From Endozoicomonas montiporae CL-33 (GTDB lineage Bacteria; Pseudomonadota; Gammaproteobacteria; Pseudomonadales; Endozoicomonadaceae): a stretch of 64,000 bases of DNA. Position 1 is the first letter of the stretch. Each line of letters starts with the position of its first letter. The DNA lies in assembly GCF_001583435.1 (NCBI RefSeq), contig NZ_CP013251.1, positions 4,043,215 through 4,107,214 on the forward strand, given 5' to 3'. Under the pieces are notes generated by a model. That model saw only the letters and a program-made list of their open reading frames with translations. It was not told the DNA's origin and searched no databases. This document shows, piece by piece, positions 48,722 through 57,944 of the stretch. The translations under genes were made by a program, and so were the position numbers.

Positions 48722-50101
48722 ATGCACTCCAACAGTTTTTCATTCCCTCGTTTTCTTAATGAATCCAGAGCACTGCTGCGTCTGTCCCTGCCCATTATTA
48801 TTACCCAGCTGGCCACCAATGCCATGGGATTTGTTGATACCAGTATGGCCGGACAGGCCAGTGCACGCGATCTGGCTGCCATTGCGGTAGGTACCAGCCT
48901 GTGGCTACCGGCCAGTTTGCTTCTGCGCGGTATTCTGATGATGCTAACGCCTGTTATCGCCCACCACAGGGGCGCTGATAACCAGACTGGCATCTCTGTA
49001 GACTTTGGTCAGGCGCTCTGGATTGCCCTGCTTTCTGCAATGGTTCTGATCGCCTACCTGACCCAAAGTGAAAATATTCTGACCTTTATGAATGTTGATC
49101 CGGACGTGGTACCCATTGGCGTAGGCTATCTTCACGCTCTGGCAATGGGTGTACCGGGAATCGCCCTGTTCTATACCATCAACAGTTTTCTGGAAGGCAT
49201 GGGCGACACCCGCGCTCCAATGGTGATGTCACTGCTGGGTCTGCTGATCAATATCCCGGTCAACTATCTTCTGATCTACGGCAAGCTGGGTTTACCCGAA
49301 TTGGGCGCTGTGGGCTGTGGCTGGGCCACCGGTATTGTTTACTGGCTGATGTCTCTGATGATGATCTTCTACATCAACACCCGTCATCGCTACAAAATTT
49401 TCATGCGACCCAAGCGCATGTTACCTGACTTCAGACGTATGTCCGAGCTGTTCAGGCTGGGGCTGCCCATTGGTATCAATGTCTTTGTGACCGGCAGTAT
49501 TTTTGCTGTTATTGCCCTGCTGATCGGTAAGCTGGGAGCCAGTAACATTGCGTCTGCCCAGATCGCCCTGAACTTTTCCAGTATGACGTACATGATTCCC
49601 ATGAGCCTGTCGTTTGGTATTACCATTCGCGTCGGGCACGCACTGGGGCAGACCAAAATGGCTGAAGCCCGGTTGCGCTCCATCACGGGCATCCTGCTGG
49701 CAGGCATTATTGCCATGATTTCTTCCAGCGCGCTGTTACTGTTTCCCGAGCAGATCATCAGCCTTTACACCAGAGACCCTGAAATTGCACAAATGGCTGC
49801 TGCGCTTCTGGTATTCACAGCAATCTACCAGTTCAGTGATGCCATTCAGGCGGCTGCCAATGGCGCACTTCGGGGTTATAAAGACACTCGTACGCCTATG
49901 CTGCTTGCCTGTGTCGCCTACTGGGGCATTGCCCTGCCACTGGGATACACAACGGCGATGACGGATCTTGTTGTACCGGCTCTGGGGGTTCGGGGTTTCT
50001 GGGTGGGTATTGTGACAGGCCTAACGCTATCAGCCGGTTTTATGCTGATTCGTCTGATCTGGAAAATGCGCACGGTTGAGTCACAAAGCTCTATTACTTG
50101 A
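48722..50101 (+). CDS. norM: MATE-family multidrug efflux transporter (NorM type)
   Basis: MATE transporters export cationic drugs and dyes in exchange for Na+ or H+. The 459-residue protein has twelve predicted membrane helices in two homologous halves; family blocks include LSLPIIITQLATNAMGFVDTSMAGQ, ALWIALLSAMVL, GDTRAPMVMSLLGLLINIPVNY and GVRGFWVGIVTGLTLSAGF. It appears to be a single-gene unit. Confidence 0.9.
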   Translation: MHSNSFSFPRFLNESRALLRLSLPIIITQLATNAMGFVDTSMAGQASARDLAAIAVGTSLWLPASLLLRGILMMLTPVIAHHRGADNQTGISVDFGQALWIALLSAMVLIAYLTQSENILTFMNVDPDVVPIGVGYLHALAMGVPGIALFYTINSFLEGMGDTRAPMVMSLLGLLINIPVNYLLIYGKLGLPELGAVGCGWATGIVYWLMSLMMIFYINTRHRYKIFMRPKRMLPDFRRMSELFRLGLPIGINVFVTGSIFAVIALLIGKLGASNIASAQIALNFSSMTYMIPMSLSFGITIRVGHALGQTKMAEARLRSITGILLAGIIAMISSSALLLFPEQIISLYTRDPEIAQMAAALLVFTAIYQFSDAIQAAANGALRGYKDTRTPMLLACVAYWGIALPLGYTTAMTDLVVPALGVRGFWVGIVTGLTLSAGFMLIRLIWKMRTVESQSSIT

Positions 50102-50250
50102 TAAAGCCACTCCCTGTCCATGGCAGGGAGTTTCATAATTCCCATGAGGCTCCAACTAAAACTCATAGCCTGCTGTTCCAAATTCGTCAGTACACTGCTG
50201 ATTTAGAAGACATTTGACGTTAGAATCGATAGTCCGGATGGAGGAGTACT

Positions 50251-51036
50251 ATGAATCTAAACATAAAAAATAAAGTCTTCATGGTGGCCGGAGCCAGTTC
50301 TGGCCTGGGTCTCGGTATTGCTCATCAGCTGGCAGCTGAAGGGGCAAAAGTATCAATCGCCAGTCGTACACCTGACAAAATAGCACAGGCTGCATCGGCC
50401 ATAAGCAGTGAAACCAGTACAGAAATCCGTGGGTATGTGTTTGATGCCCGCAAACAGGAAAGTATTCACCACTGGGTTCAGTCAACATTAAACGACTTCG
50501 GTCATATCGATGGCGTGGTCATCAATGCAGGCGGGCCAACACCCGGTTCGTTTGATGAACTGGACGACAAAGCCTGGCAGAATGCCTTCGATCTTACTCT
50601 GATGAGCGCGGTACGCCTGATCCGGGAAACTCTGCCCGCCCTGAAGGTGAACGGTGGCAGTATTCTTACACTGACCTCGTCCACCATTAAAGAGCCTGTT
50701 GATTATCTGACTCTGAGCACCGTTATGCGATCTGGTGTTGCTGGTCTGGCAAAGAGTCTGGCAGATCAGCTGGCTGAAGATAATATCCGGATTAACAACC
50801 TGATTCCCTGCAGTATCCAGACCGACCGCATGGATGCGCTTAACCAGTATATTGCTGGCCGAAGCGGCACTTCCCGGGATCAGGTTCGTGCCCGTATTGA
50901 AACAGACATTCCCATGGGACGTTACGGCTCTACGGAGGAATTTGCCAAAGCAGCTACGTTCCTGTTGTCTGACGCTGCCAGTTACATTACCGGTAGCAGT
51001 CTGGCGGTAGACGGCGGTCGTATGAAGAGCCTTTGA
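50251..51036 (+). CDS. Short-chain dehydrogenase with atypical active site
   Basis: The 261-residue FabG-like protein has AGASSGLGLGIAHQLAAEGA at the cofactor site, VINAGGPTPG, and SITGSSLAVDGGR at the C-terminus. The usual YxxxK is replaced: where SSxxx-Y-xxx-K is expected, the sequence reads LTSSTIKEPVDYLTLSTVMRSG, with Arg in place of Lys. This layout occurs in a known subset of divergent SDRs. Substrate unknown. AGGAG lies 8 bases ahead of the ATG. Confidence 0.85.
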   Translation: MNLNIKNKVFMVAGASSGLGLGIAHQLAAEGAKVSIASRTPDKIAQAASAISSETSTEIRGYVFDARKQESIHHWVQSTLNDFGHIDGVVINAGGPTPGSFDELDDKAWQNAFDLTLMSAVRLIRETLPALKVNGGSILTLTSSTIKEPVDYLTLSTVMRSGVAGLAKSLADQLAEDNIRINNLIPCSIQTDRMDALNQYIAGRSGTSRDQVRARIETDIPMGRYGSTEEFAKAATFLLSDAASYITGSSLAVDGGRMKSL

Positions 51037-51123
51037 TAGTCCTAAGAAAATCCAAGACCAGAATATAGTAGCACACACAGGGCGGAGTGCTCTACGCACT
51101 CCCAACTTCCATCCCCTCACTCA

Positions 51124-52848
51124 AGAGGGTGTCGCAAAACCCACTACAAGCCGGTAATCTGGATATAAAGTAGCTTTACCGGCTTCAGTATGACAACAAG
51201 ACCGCAAATCAAGATTAATACAGCTCCACAGCTCGATATTTTTTCAGGTGCAGCCAGTAGTCCGGATCACAAAAAACACGATAAGCCCAAAGGATCAGGC
51301 AACAAAACAGACAAACGACGTTTTGTTGCTCCGAACCCCAACGCCATCACCCTTGGCAACTCTAACTTGAAAGAACACCTTGAGCTAACTGGTCAGAAAA
51401 CACCTTTTACTGTTGCATCCCTTCTTGATGAGCAAGACTGGTCTGATTTTGAGCAAAGGTATGCCTCAGAAGGTCGCCCTCCTTATTCACCCCGTAACAT
51501 GATGGGTTTGATTCTCTATGGCATTATGCAGGGCATTACCTCGCTGAGAACTCTGGAGCGACTAGCCCGTGTTGATCTTGGCTGTATGTGGGTTACCGGT
51601 GGGATTTTTCCAGACCACGCCATTATTGGTCGCTTCATCAATATGCATAGCAAGTCCATGGGCGGTGCATTTTTTGAAAGCCTGACACGAGCCGTCCTCA
51701 AAAAGACGAACTCTGATGGTAGCTGCCTGGCTGGTGATGGAACGGTCATAGAAGCCGCCTGCTCAAGCTACAACCTGATGAAGCAGGAGGCTGCACAACA
51801 GGCTCATGAAACAGCACAAAAGCAAGCTGACAACCATCCAGACTGTCCTGAAAACAAAAAGAAACTGGAGATGGCCAGCAGTACTCTCGAAGCAGTTATT
51901 GAACGCAACGAGAAGCGAAAAAAGAATGGTAAATCAGGAAGTGCTGTCGTTAGCCCTACAGAGCCTGAAGCCGTTGTTCAAAAGATGAAACGGGGGCGAG
52001 GTTATACAACGGGTTACAAACCATCCGTGTTAGCCAATAACAAGCGGGTGGTACTGGCTCAGGCTGTTGATCCCACCAATGAAACAACTGTCGTAAGTCC
52101 AATGCTTGATCAGTCAATGCAGATCACGGGCAAACCAGTAGATGAAATGCTTCTGGATGCTGGTTACTTCAATGATGAAGTCATTTCAACCAGTCTGGAA
52201 CGCGACATCAGCCTGCTATGCCCTGAGGGTAAAGAGCCAGGCAAGCCCAAAGAATCCAAAAAGTTCCAGAAGGGACATTTTTATTATGATGAGACTAATG
52301 ACGTTTATCGTTGCCCTGCAGGAAAAGAGCTGGTTCTCATCGGGCAGATAAAGGGAAGCATTCGCACAAAAGAGCAAAAGATATATGGCAATGGACCGTG
52401 TGAAGGTTGTCCTCTCAAAGATCAGTGTACGACCAATAAGAAAGGGCGCCGCATAAAACGCTATGCGATGGATGATGCCAAGGATGCACTGAGGCAGGTT
52501 ATGCAGCACCCGAAAGCTAAAAAGTCTTTCAGCAAAAGAAAGGCGATGGTTGAGCCTGTCTTTGCCTATTTACGGGATATACAGGGGTTAAACCGTTTTC
52601 GTCGCAAGGGGTTGGAGAAAGTTAAACTGGAGTTTGGCTTACACCTGCTGGCCTATAACCTGAGCCGGGCTGTAAAAGCCAGTTTTCACGCTATTTTCAG
52701 GTACAACAGGATTCTCTGGCTGTACTTTGAGCGGTATCGGCCATTTGACAGAAAATGGGGCAGCTGGGAAAGAGATCCAGTGAAGCGTCATTCTTTGCAG
52801 AGAAAAGTGCTTCACTGGGTTTAAATTTTGGCTTTTAAGACACCCTCT
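51124..52848 (+). mobile_element. IS1182-family insertion sequence, apparently intact
   Basis: Inverted ends AGAGGGTGTC (51124-51133) and GACACCCTCT (52839-52848) enclose one full-length transposase gene. The target duplication is not clear. Confidence 0.8.
51190..52824 (+). CDS. IS1182-family transposase
   Basis: The 544-residue transposase is uninterrupted: N-terminal DUF772-type region (RPPYSPRNMMGLILYGIMQGITSLRTLERLARVDLGCMWVTGG), DDE catalytic segments (CLAGDGTVIEAACSSYNLM, then MLLDAGYFNDE), a zinc-like CEGCPLKDQC, and the C-terminal KAMVEPVFAYLRDIQGLNRFRRKGLEKVKLEF with the last catalytic Glu. It is the only apparently intact transposase in the window. Confidence 0.93.
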   Translation: MTTRPQIKINTAPQLDIFSGAASSPDHKKHDKPKGSGNKTDKRRFVAPNPNAITLGNSNLKEHLELTGQKTPFTVASLLDEQDWSDFEQRYASEGRPPYSPRNMMGLILYGIMQGITSLRTLERLARVDLGCMWVTGGIFPDHAIIGRFINMHSKSMGGAFFESLTRAVLKKTNSDGSCLAGDGTVIEAACSSYNLMKQEAAQQAHETAQKQADNHPDCPENKKKLEMASSTLEAVIERNEKRKKNGKSGSAVVSPTEPEAVVQKMKRGRGYTTGYKPSVLANNKRVVLAQAVDPTNETTVVSPMLDQSMQITGKPVDEMLLDAGYFNDEVISTSLERDISLLCPEGKEPGKPKESKKFQKGHFYYDETNDVYRCPAGKELVLIGQIKGSIRTKEQKIYGNGPCEGCPLKDQCTTNKKGRRIKRYAMDDAKDALRQVMQHPKAKKSFSKRKAMVEPVFAYLRDIQGLNRFRRKGLEKVKLEFGLHLLAYNLSRAVKASFHAIFRYNRILWLYFERYRPFDRKWGSWERDPVKRHSLQRKVLHWV

Positions 52849-53117
52849 CAAAGTAAGGGGGTTTTACGTTGGAAGCGATAAACATAATAAAACCAGAAAA
52901 TTAGCCCGGAAAGAGCCCATTAATATCAGCCCCTGACAGTAAAATAGAGACTCAATATAGACAACACACTAACTACTCTCTTTGGTCTTTCTACCGGTAT
53001 GCAAAAATCGTTTGCTACAACCTCTTTAAAAGGTTGTCTACCCCCAACTGCATCACGACGACCTGCAGCCATACTGCTCTAATCAGTGAGCTTACCGATC
53101 CCAGCAGGCTCAATGTC

Positions 53118-54542
53118 ATGAAAAACGCCAATAACTTTTACATCAATGGTGAATGGGTCACGGCCAGTCAGCCCAATGCCATTAAGGTGATTAACCCCGC
53201 CACAGAAGAAGTCATTACCCGTATTGCCAAAGGCGATGCCAGCGATGTTGACCAGGCCGTCGCGGCTGCCCGCTCTGCCTTTGAACAATGGTCAGCAATG
53301 CCCAGTAGCGAACGAGCCGAACTGCTCGGCAAGCTGGCCAGAAAAATGGGCGAAAGACTCGAAGACATGGGCGCTCTGATTTCCTCGGAACAGGGTATGC
53401 CGGAACACCTTGCCAATAAGATTCAGGCAGGTGGCCCTACCATGGCGACGGGAATGTATGCAGAAATGTGCAACCTGATGGACAAGGTGGACATTAAAGG
53501 CAACACACACATTGTCAGAGAGCCTATTGGCGTCTGTGGTTTCATCACGCCATGGAACTATCCATTGCATCAGATTATTGGCAAGGTAGCTCCGGCTCTG
53601 GCAGCCGGTTGCACAATGGTACTCAAGCCCAGTGTTGAAACGCCATTAAACGCCATTCTGTTTACTGAAATTCTCGATGAAGTGGGCTTCCCTCCGGGCG
53701 TCTTCAATCTGGTGAATGGCTCCGGCTCGGTCGTTGGAGAAGCCATTTCAGCTCACCCTGATATTGATATGGTGTCGTTTACCGGATCCACCTGGGCGGG
53801 CACCCGGGTAGCAGAAGTGGCAGCCAAAACCGTAAAACGGGTCACTCTGGAACTGGGCGGCAAGTCTGCCTGCATCATTACTCCTGACGCTCCGTTAAAG
53901 CAGGCAGTAGAAAAAGGCGTCCAAAGCATCATGATTAACTGCGGACAGACCTGTACCGCCAAATCAAGAATGCTGGTGCATCATAGCCAGTATGAAGAAG
54001 CCGTTGAAATTGCCCGCCAAACCGCAGAGTCCATTAGCGTTGGAAACCCGACATCAACGGACTCCTACATGGGGCCGGTTGTCTCACAGAAGCAACTGGA
54101 TGATATTCTGGGCTTCGTTCAAAAAGGGCTTGATGAAGGTGCCCGGCTGGTGACCGGCGGTAAAAAAGCGGAAGGCTTTGCTGCTGGCTATTACATTGAA
54201 CCAACGGTTTTTGCCGATGTGGACAACCAGATGACCATTGCCCGTGAAGAAATTTTCGGTCCGGTGCTGTGCCTTATTCCTTATCAGGATATCGACGAAG
54301 CAGTGAGCATTGCCAACGACTCACCCTATGGACTGTCTGGTGAAGTATGGGCAGATTCAGACGACAATGCCAGAGCCATTGCCCTGCGTCTGCGAACCGG
54401 CATGGTACACGTGAACGGTGGCAGCTTTACTTATGAATCACCGTTTGGCGGTTACAAGACTTCGGGTAATGGTCGGGAGTGGGGAGAAGCCGGTCTGGAG
54501 GAGTTTGTCGAAATCAAATCGCTCTTTATGCCTGCTTCTTAG
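53118..54542 (+). CDS. NAD(P)-dependent aldehyde dehydrogenase
   Basis: This enzyme oxidises an aldehyde to an acid. I start at ATG 53118 (MKNANNFYINGEWV) because the family begins here, giving 474 residues; the frame is open to 53034. Visible motifs are the cofactor-binding FITPWNYPLHQIIGKVAPALAAGCTMVLKPS, FTGSTWAGTRVAE, the general base Glu in LELGGKSA, the nucleophile Cys in NCGQTCTAKSRM and EEIFGPVLCL. Substrate cannot be told; betaine-aldehyde or general aldehyde detoxification are both compatible. The product ends VEIKSLFMPAS before a hairpin. Confidence 0.92.
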   Translation: MKNANNFYINGEWVTASQPNAIKVINPATEEVITRIAKGDASDVDQAVAAARSAFEQWSAMPSSERAELLGKLARKMGERLEDMGALISSEQGMPEHLANKIQAGGPTMATGMYAEMCNLMDKVDIKGNTHIVREPIGVCGFITPWNYPLHQIIGKVAPALAAGCTMVLKPSVETPLNAILFTEILDEVGFPPGVFNLVNGSGSVVGEAISAHPDIDMVSFTGSTWAGTRVAEVAAKTVKRVTLELGGKSACIITPDAPLKQAVEKGVQSIMINCGQTCTAKSRMLVHHSQYEEAVEIARQTAESISVGNPTSTDSYMGPVVSQKQLDDILGFVQKGLDEGARLVTGGKKAEGFAAGYYIEPTVFADVDNQMTIAREEIFGPVLCLIPYQDIDEAVSIANDSPYGLSGEVWADSDDNARAIALRLRTGMVHVNGGSFTYESPFGGYKTSGNGREWGEAGLEEFVEIKSLFMPAS

Positions 54543-54557
54543 CAACTACTACTGAAA

Positions 54558-54581
54558 CATCAGGGGTTTTAACCCCTGATG
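54558..54581. terminator. Hairpin between aldehyde dehydrogenase and 69-aa ORF
   Basis: CATCAGGGG and CCCCTGATG form a 9-bp stem with a TTTTAA loop. There is no T-run. It overlaps the 3' end of the convergent small gene. Confidence 0.5.
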
Positions 54582-54778
54582 GTAATGCTTCTGTCACGTA
54601 GAGTTTTGCCGACCGGCGGATAGTGTTTCAACACCAGAACATTCACAACCTTCTTGACCATTTTGATCAACCTTGCGGGGTAAAAGCAGTAAATGCCCTG
54701 AGAAGGGTCTCTTTCCAGACACACACGGGTAACGGCTGGCACCTGCCAGTACATAAAGCGTTTTCTAACCAGATACAT
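54569..54778 (-). CDS. Small basic orphan protein, 69 aa
   Basis: AAGGTGG lies 5 bases ahead of ATG 54778, a strong start signal that argues for a real gene. The product is basic and aromatic (MYLVRKRFMYWQVPAVTRVC, then YPARLIKMVKKVVNVLVLKHYPP and ends RDRSITIRG). The frame also continues further upstream to 54814 but without a good start. No family recognised. It lies between convergent aldehyde dehydrogenase and djlA. Confidence 0.55.
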   Translation of the reverse strand: MYLVRKRFMYWQVPAVTRVCLERDPSQGIYCFYPARLIKMVKKVVNVLVLKHYPPVGKTLRDRSITIRG

Positions 54779-54899
54779 GGTATCCACCTTTATCAGGGAT
54801 AACGTTGGGAACAAAGAGGAATGGCAAACGTTTTACCATCAGTGGCGCTTTAGTCCATGTATCGGTGAGAAAGTTCCCTAATTTGTATCATCGTACAAA

Positions 54900-55730
54900 T
54901 TAATTGTTTTTCCGGCTATTGCGGATATGATCGTAAGCCCCCTGAATTTCCTGGGCTTTCTGCTTGGCGACTTCCATCATTTCTTCTGGCAGCCCCTTTG
55001 CCACCAGCTTGTCCGGATGATGCTGGCTCATCAGCTTACGGTAAGCGCGCTTCACATCCGCATCGGAGGCCGAGGGTTCAACCCCAAGAATTTCATAAGC
55101 CTGCTTGAGTTCGTCCCTGCCCGGATGACCCCAGCTTCCACCACCCGTCTGTTGTTGACCGGCATGATGATAATACGCCTGTTGAGCCTGAAAGCGTTTA
55201 TGCAGCAACTCAAAACTCAGCTGACTGACACCCAGCTGGTCACAGATATGGCGAAAAACCGCACGTTCTGCCTGAGTCAGGCCACCGTCGGCATAAGCAG
55301 CCTGTAGCTGGATTTCCAGAAACATGGGAATCAATGTACTGGAGCCTGCCACACGGCGAAACTCGGCCAGCGCCTCGGAAATATCGGTAGAGGGGTGTTT
55401 GCCCTGATTGAACAGATCGATGGCCGCCCGACGCTGCTCCTCGGAGAGCCGCATTTCCCGCATGATGGCAGATGCCATCTGAATTTCATCTTCACTGACA
55501 CGACCATCGGCTTTGGCAATGCGCCCCATCACTAGAAAAGAAGCCCGGAAGAAAGCCGATTGAGCCCGCTGGCGGTTGTATCCACGATGACCGGTATGTC
55601 GTCGATATGGATGTGGGTTAATGAAATTCTTGTGAATCCAATGGCCTATAAATGCACCCAGAAGGGCACCAAAAGGCCCACCCGAAATGAACCCGATAAA
55701 AGCGCCAATTACTATTCCTGTTGATGTCAT
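54900..55730 (-). CDS. djlA: Membrane-anchored J-domain co-chaperone DjlA
   Basis: DjlA stimulates DnaK from the inner membrane face. The 276-residue protein has an N-terminal glycine-rich membrane helix (VIGAFIGFISGGPFGALLGAFIGHWI), a TerB-like acidic helical domain (about residues 55-180), and a C-terminal J domain with the HPD tripeptide (YRKLMSQHHPDKL). Order and length match E. coli DjlA. It lies next to lptD in many gammaproteobacteria, as here across murU and amgK. Confidence 0.95.
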   Translation of the reverse strand: MTSTGIVIGAFIGFISGGPFGALLGAFIGHWIHKNFINPHPYRRHTGHRGYNRQRAQSAFFRASFLVMGRIAKADGRVSEDEIQMASAIMREMRLSEEQRRAAIDLFNQGKHPSTDISEALAEFRRVAGSSTLIPMFLEIQLQAAYADGGLTQAERAVFRHICDQLGVSQLSFELLHKRFQAQQAYYHHAGQQQTGGGSWGHPGRDELKQAYEILGVEPSASDADVKRAYRKLMSQHHPDKLVAKGLPEEMMEVAKQKAQEIQGAYDHIRNSRKNN

Positions 55731-55748
55731 TTAACTTACTATTACTGT

Positions 55749-56435
55749 TCATTGTGCCAGTACTGCCAAGTACTGTTCTAATTCATTGAGTCGCTCAATC
55801 GTACCTACATCGGTCCAGAGTCCCCGAAAGTGTTCTCCGGTGACGTTCCGGCTCACCATGGCCTGCCTGAGAACCGGTGCCAGTGACTGCACACCCGCAT
55901 CCGTGTTGGCAAACAGATCCGGTGTCAGCACACTGATGCCACTGTAGGTGAGCAATGACTCGCCCTGCTCCTGAACCTGCCCCTGCTGCAGGGCAAAATC
56001 GCCCTTTTCTTTGAACGCAGGGTTATCAACCATAATCAGATGCGCCTGTCCGTCTATGTGATCGGGCACTTGGTTGAAGGGGTAGTCGGTAAATACATCA
56101 CCATTGACCACCAGAAAGGGCTGATTATCCTCACAGTTGCCCTCATTAAGCAATGGCAAAGCCTGAATAATACCACCAGCGGTTTCCAGAGGTTCAGGTT
56201 CTTCGGAATAAACGATGTTCAGCCCCCAGTGCGAACCATTGCCCAGAGCTTTAACAATCTGGTCACCATGCCAGGAATGATTGATGACAACGTCTTTAAA
56301 GCCTGCCGCAGCCAGTTGCTCAAGGTGATGGATAATAAGGGGTTTGCCTGCAACTTCAATCAACGGTTTGGGTTTGTGCAGTGTCAGGGGACGCAGACGC
56401 TTCCCCAAACCCGCAGCGAGGATCATGACTTTCAT
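55749..56435 (-). CDS. murU: N-acetylmuramate-1-phosphate uridylyltransferase
   Basis: MurU makes UDP-MurNAc from MurNAc-1-P in the peptidoglycan recycling route of pseudomonads. The 228-residue nucleotidyltransferase has the signature MILAAGLGKRLRPLTLHKPKPLIEVAGKPL, then VVINHSWHG and LVVNGDVFTDYPF. It overlaps amgK by 4 bases, and the pair murU-amgK next to lptD is the known Pseudomonas order; that order is why I favour MurU over other sugar nucleotidyltransferases. Confidence 0.88.
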   Translation of the reverse strand: MKVMILAAGLGKRLRPLTLHKPKPLIEVAGKPLIIHHLEQLAAAGFKDVVINHSWHGDQIVKALGNGSHWGLNIVYSEEPEPLETAGGIIQALPLLNEGNCEDNQPFLVVNGDVFTDYPFNQVPDHIDGQAHLIMVDNPAFKEKGDFALQQGQVQEQGESLLTYSGISVLTPDLFANTDAGVQSLAPVLRQAMVSRNVTGEHFRGLWTDVGTIERLNELEQYLAVLAQ

Positions 56436-57610
56436 GAATTAACAGATTGATCCTTTTTAGTAGAGCTGCTTTTTGTAGAGCGGTTTTCTGCCGACGAATG
56501 TTCTGAAGCAGATGCTTCTACAACCGGCATATCTCTCATCTGGCTGGAAGTCTGCGCCGTGATGTCCACAATTTTCTGGCTCAACAGCAGAGCGACACGC
56601 TTATTCAACCATTGTCCGTGTTGCTCGAAAGCAGGATAACGCTGACACACTTCCAGCACATAACGGAAGGTGGCGGGAATCGCAGACAGGTATTGCGGCT
56701 TGTTATCACGCAGCCAGAGCCGGGTAAATATACCCAGACACTTGAGGTGACGCTGTAAACCCAGCCAGTCAAACCAGCGCTGGCAGGTTGTCCAGTCAGT
56801 GTCTTTCAATAATTCGTGCTGACTGACAAAGGATTTCAGCCAGCCTTCAACCTGCCAGGGTGTCCAAGTCACGTAACAGTCTTTCAACAGAGACACTGCG
56901 TCGTATAAAACCGGCCCGTGCAATGCGCCCTGAAAATCAATAACGCCAATCTGACCATCAGGCAGGTGCATCAGGTTACGGGAGTGATAGTCGCGGTGAA
57001 TAAAAACAGAGGGTTGTTCCAACGCACTGGCAATGAGCATCTGATCCAGACCGCGGAAAAGTTTCTCTTCCTCTTCAGTCAGCTCAATCCCCATCAGCTG
57101 TTGCAAAAACCAGTCTTTAAAAAGATCCAGTTCGGTTTGCAGCAGTGCTACGTCGTATTCTGGCAGCGTTTCCGGCGAAGTCGCCTGAATGTTTTTCAAT
57201 AAACTGAAGGCATCGGCATACACACCATCAACGGTTTGCTGATCCAGCAGGTTCAGCAACAGAGTGTCACCAAAATCTTCAATGAGCATAAAACCCAGAT
57301 CGTAGTTCACGGCTTTGATTTCTGGCACCCGGATACCCGCATCAGACAACACTCCGGCAATGCTGACAAAGGCAGCCGAGTCTTCCTGCTCCGGTGGTGC
57401 ATCGACAGCCAGCAGAGAACCCTGCGGACTCTGAAGCCGATAGTAACTGCGAAAACCTGCGTCCCCACCCACAGGTAACAGCTGCACTGCATCCGTTAAA
57501 TGTTCTTCAGCAGGTACCAGCTGCTGCTGGACCCATTGTGCCAATTGTTCCAAACGCTGAGCGGGTTTAGACGACTGGCGAATCTGATCAGACGGAGTCA
57601 TATCGAACAA
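56432..57610 (-). CDS. amgK: Anomeric N-acetylmuramate/N-acetylglucosamine kinase
   Basis: AmgK phosphorylates MurNAc at the anomeric position, feeding MurU. The APH-type kinase has GGDAGFRSYYRL near the N-terminus, the catalytic FIHRDYHSRNLMHLPDG and the metal-binding GVIDFQGALHGP. The likeliest start is TTG 57610, with AAGGAA 5 bases ahead (about 392 residues); ATG 57601 is an alternative, and the frame runs open to 57670. The C-terminal 40 residues are a Ser/Lys-rich tail (STKSSSTKKDQS), longer than usual. Confidence 0.88.
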   Translation of the reverse strand: MFDMTPSDQIRQSSKPAQRLEQLAQWVQQQLVPAEEHLTDAVQLLPVGGDAGFRSYYRLQSPQGSLLAVDAPPEQEDSAAFVSIAGVLSDAGIRVPEIKAVNYDLGFMLIEDFGDTLLLNLLDQQTVDGVYADAFSLLKNIQATSPETLPEYDVALLQTELDLFKDWFLQQLMGIELTEEEEKLFRGLDQMLIASALEQPSVFIHRDYHSRNLMHLPDGQIGVIDFQGALHGPVLYDAVSLLKDCYVTWTPWQVEGWLKSFVSQHELLKDTDWTTCQRWFDWLGLQRHLKCLGIFTRLWLRDNKPQYLSAIPATFRYVLEVCQRYPAFEQHGQWLNKRVALLLSQKIVDITAQTSSQMRDMPVVEASASEHSSAENRSTKSSSTKKDQSVNS

Positions 57611-57944
57611 AGAATTTCCTTGAAAGTTTCCCTGTGTCAGGCAGCATAGATCATCGGCTGAAAAAACCACGCCTTCAGCCCGTAAAATTTTTTAAAGTTA
57701 TTGCACTGTCGGTCAGAGTAACACAGACTAATGTGAGTTATCACCGGAATAAATCTGATAAAAGCAAGAATAATCGACAACAATCATACAGTTAATCCGT
57801 TACAATGGCCGGTTAACGCAAACGGAAACCAACCAAGTCGTGTTTTACCGTGGACATTTTCTGTCATACAAGCACCTGCAATGACGAAAAGTGAACGCAT
57901 GGCTGTTGAACGTTTAAAAACACACTGCCGGGACTGCAAAGCTC

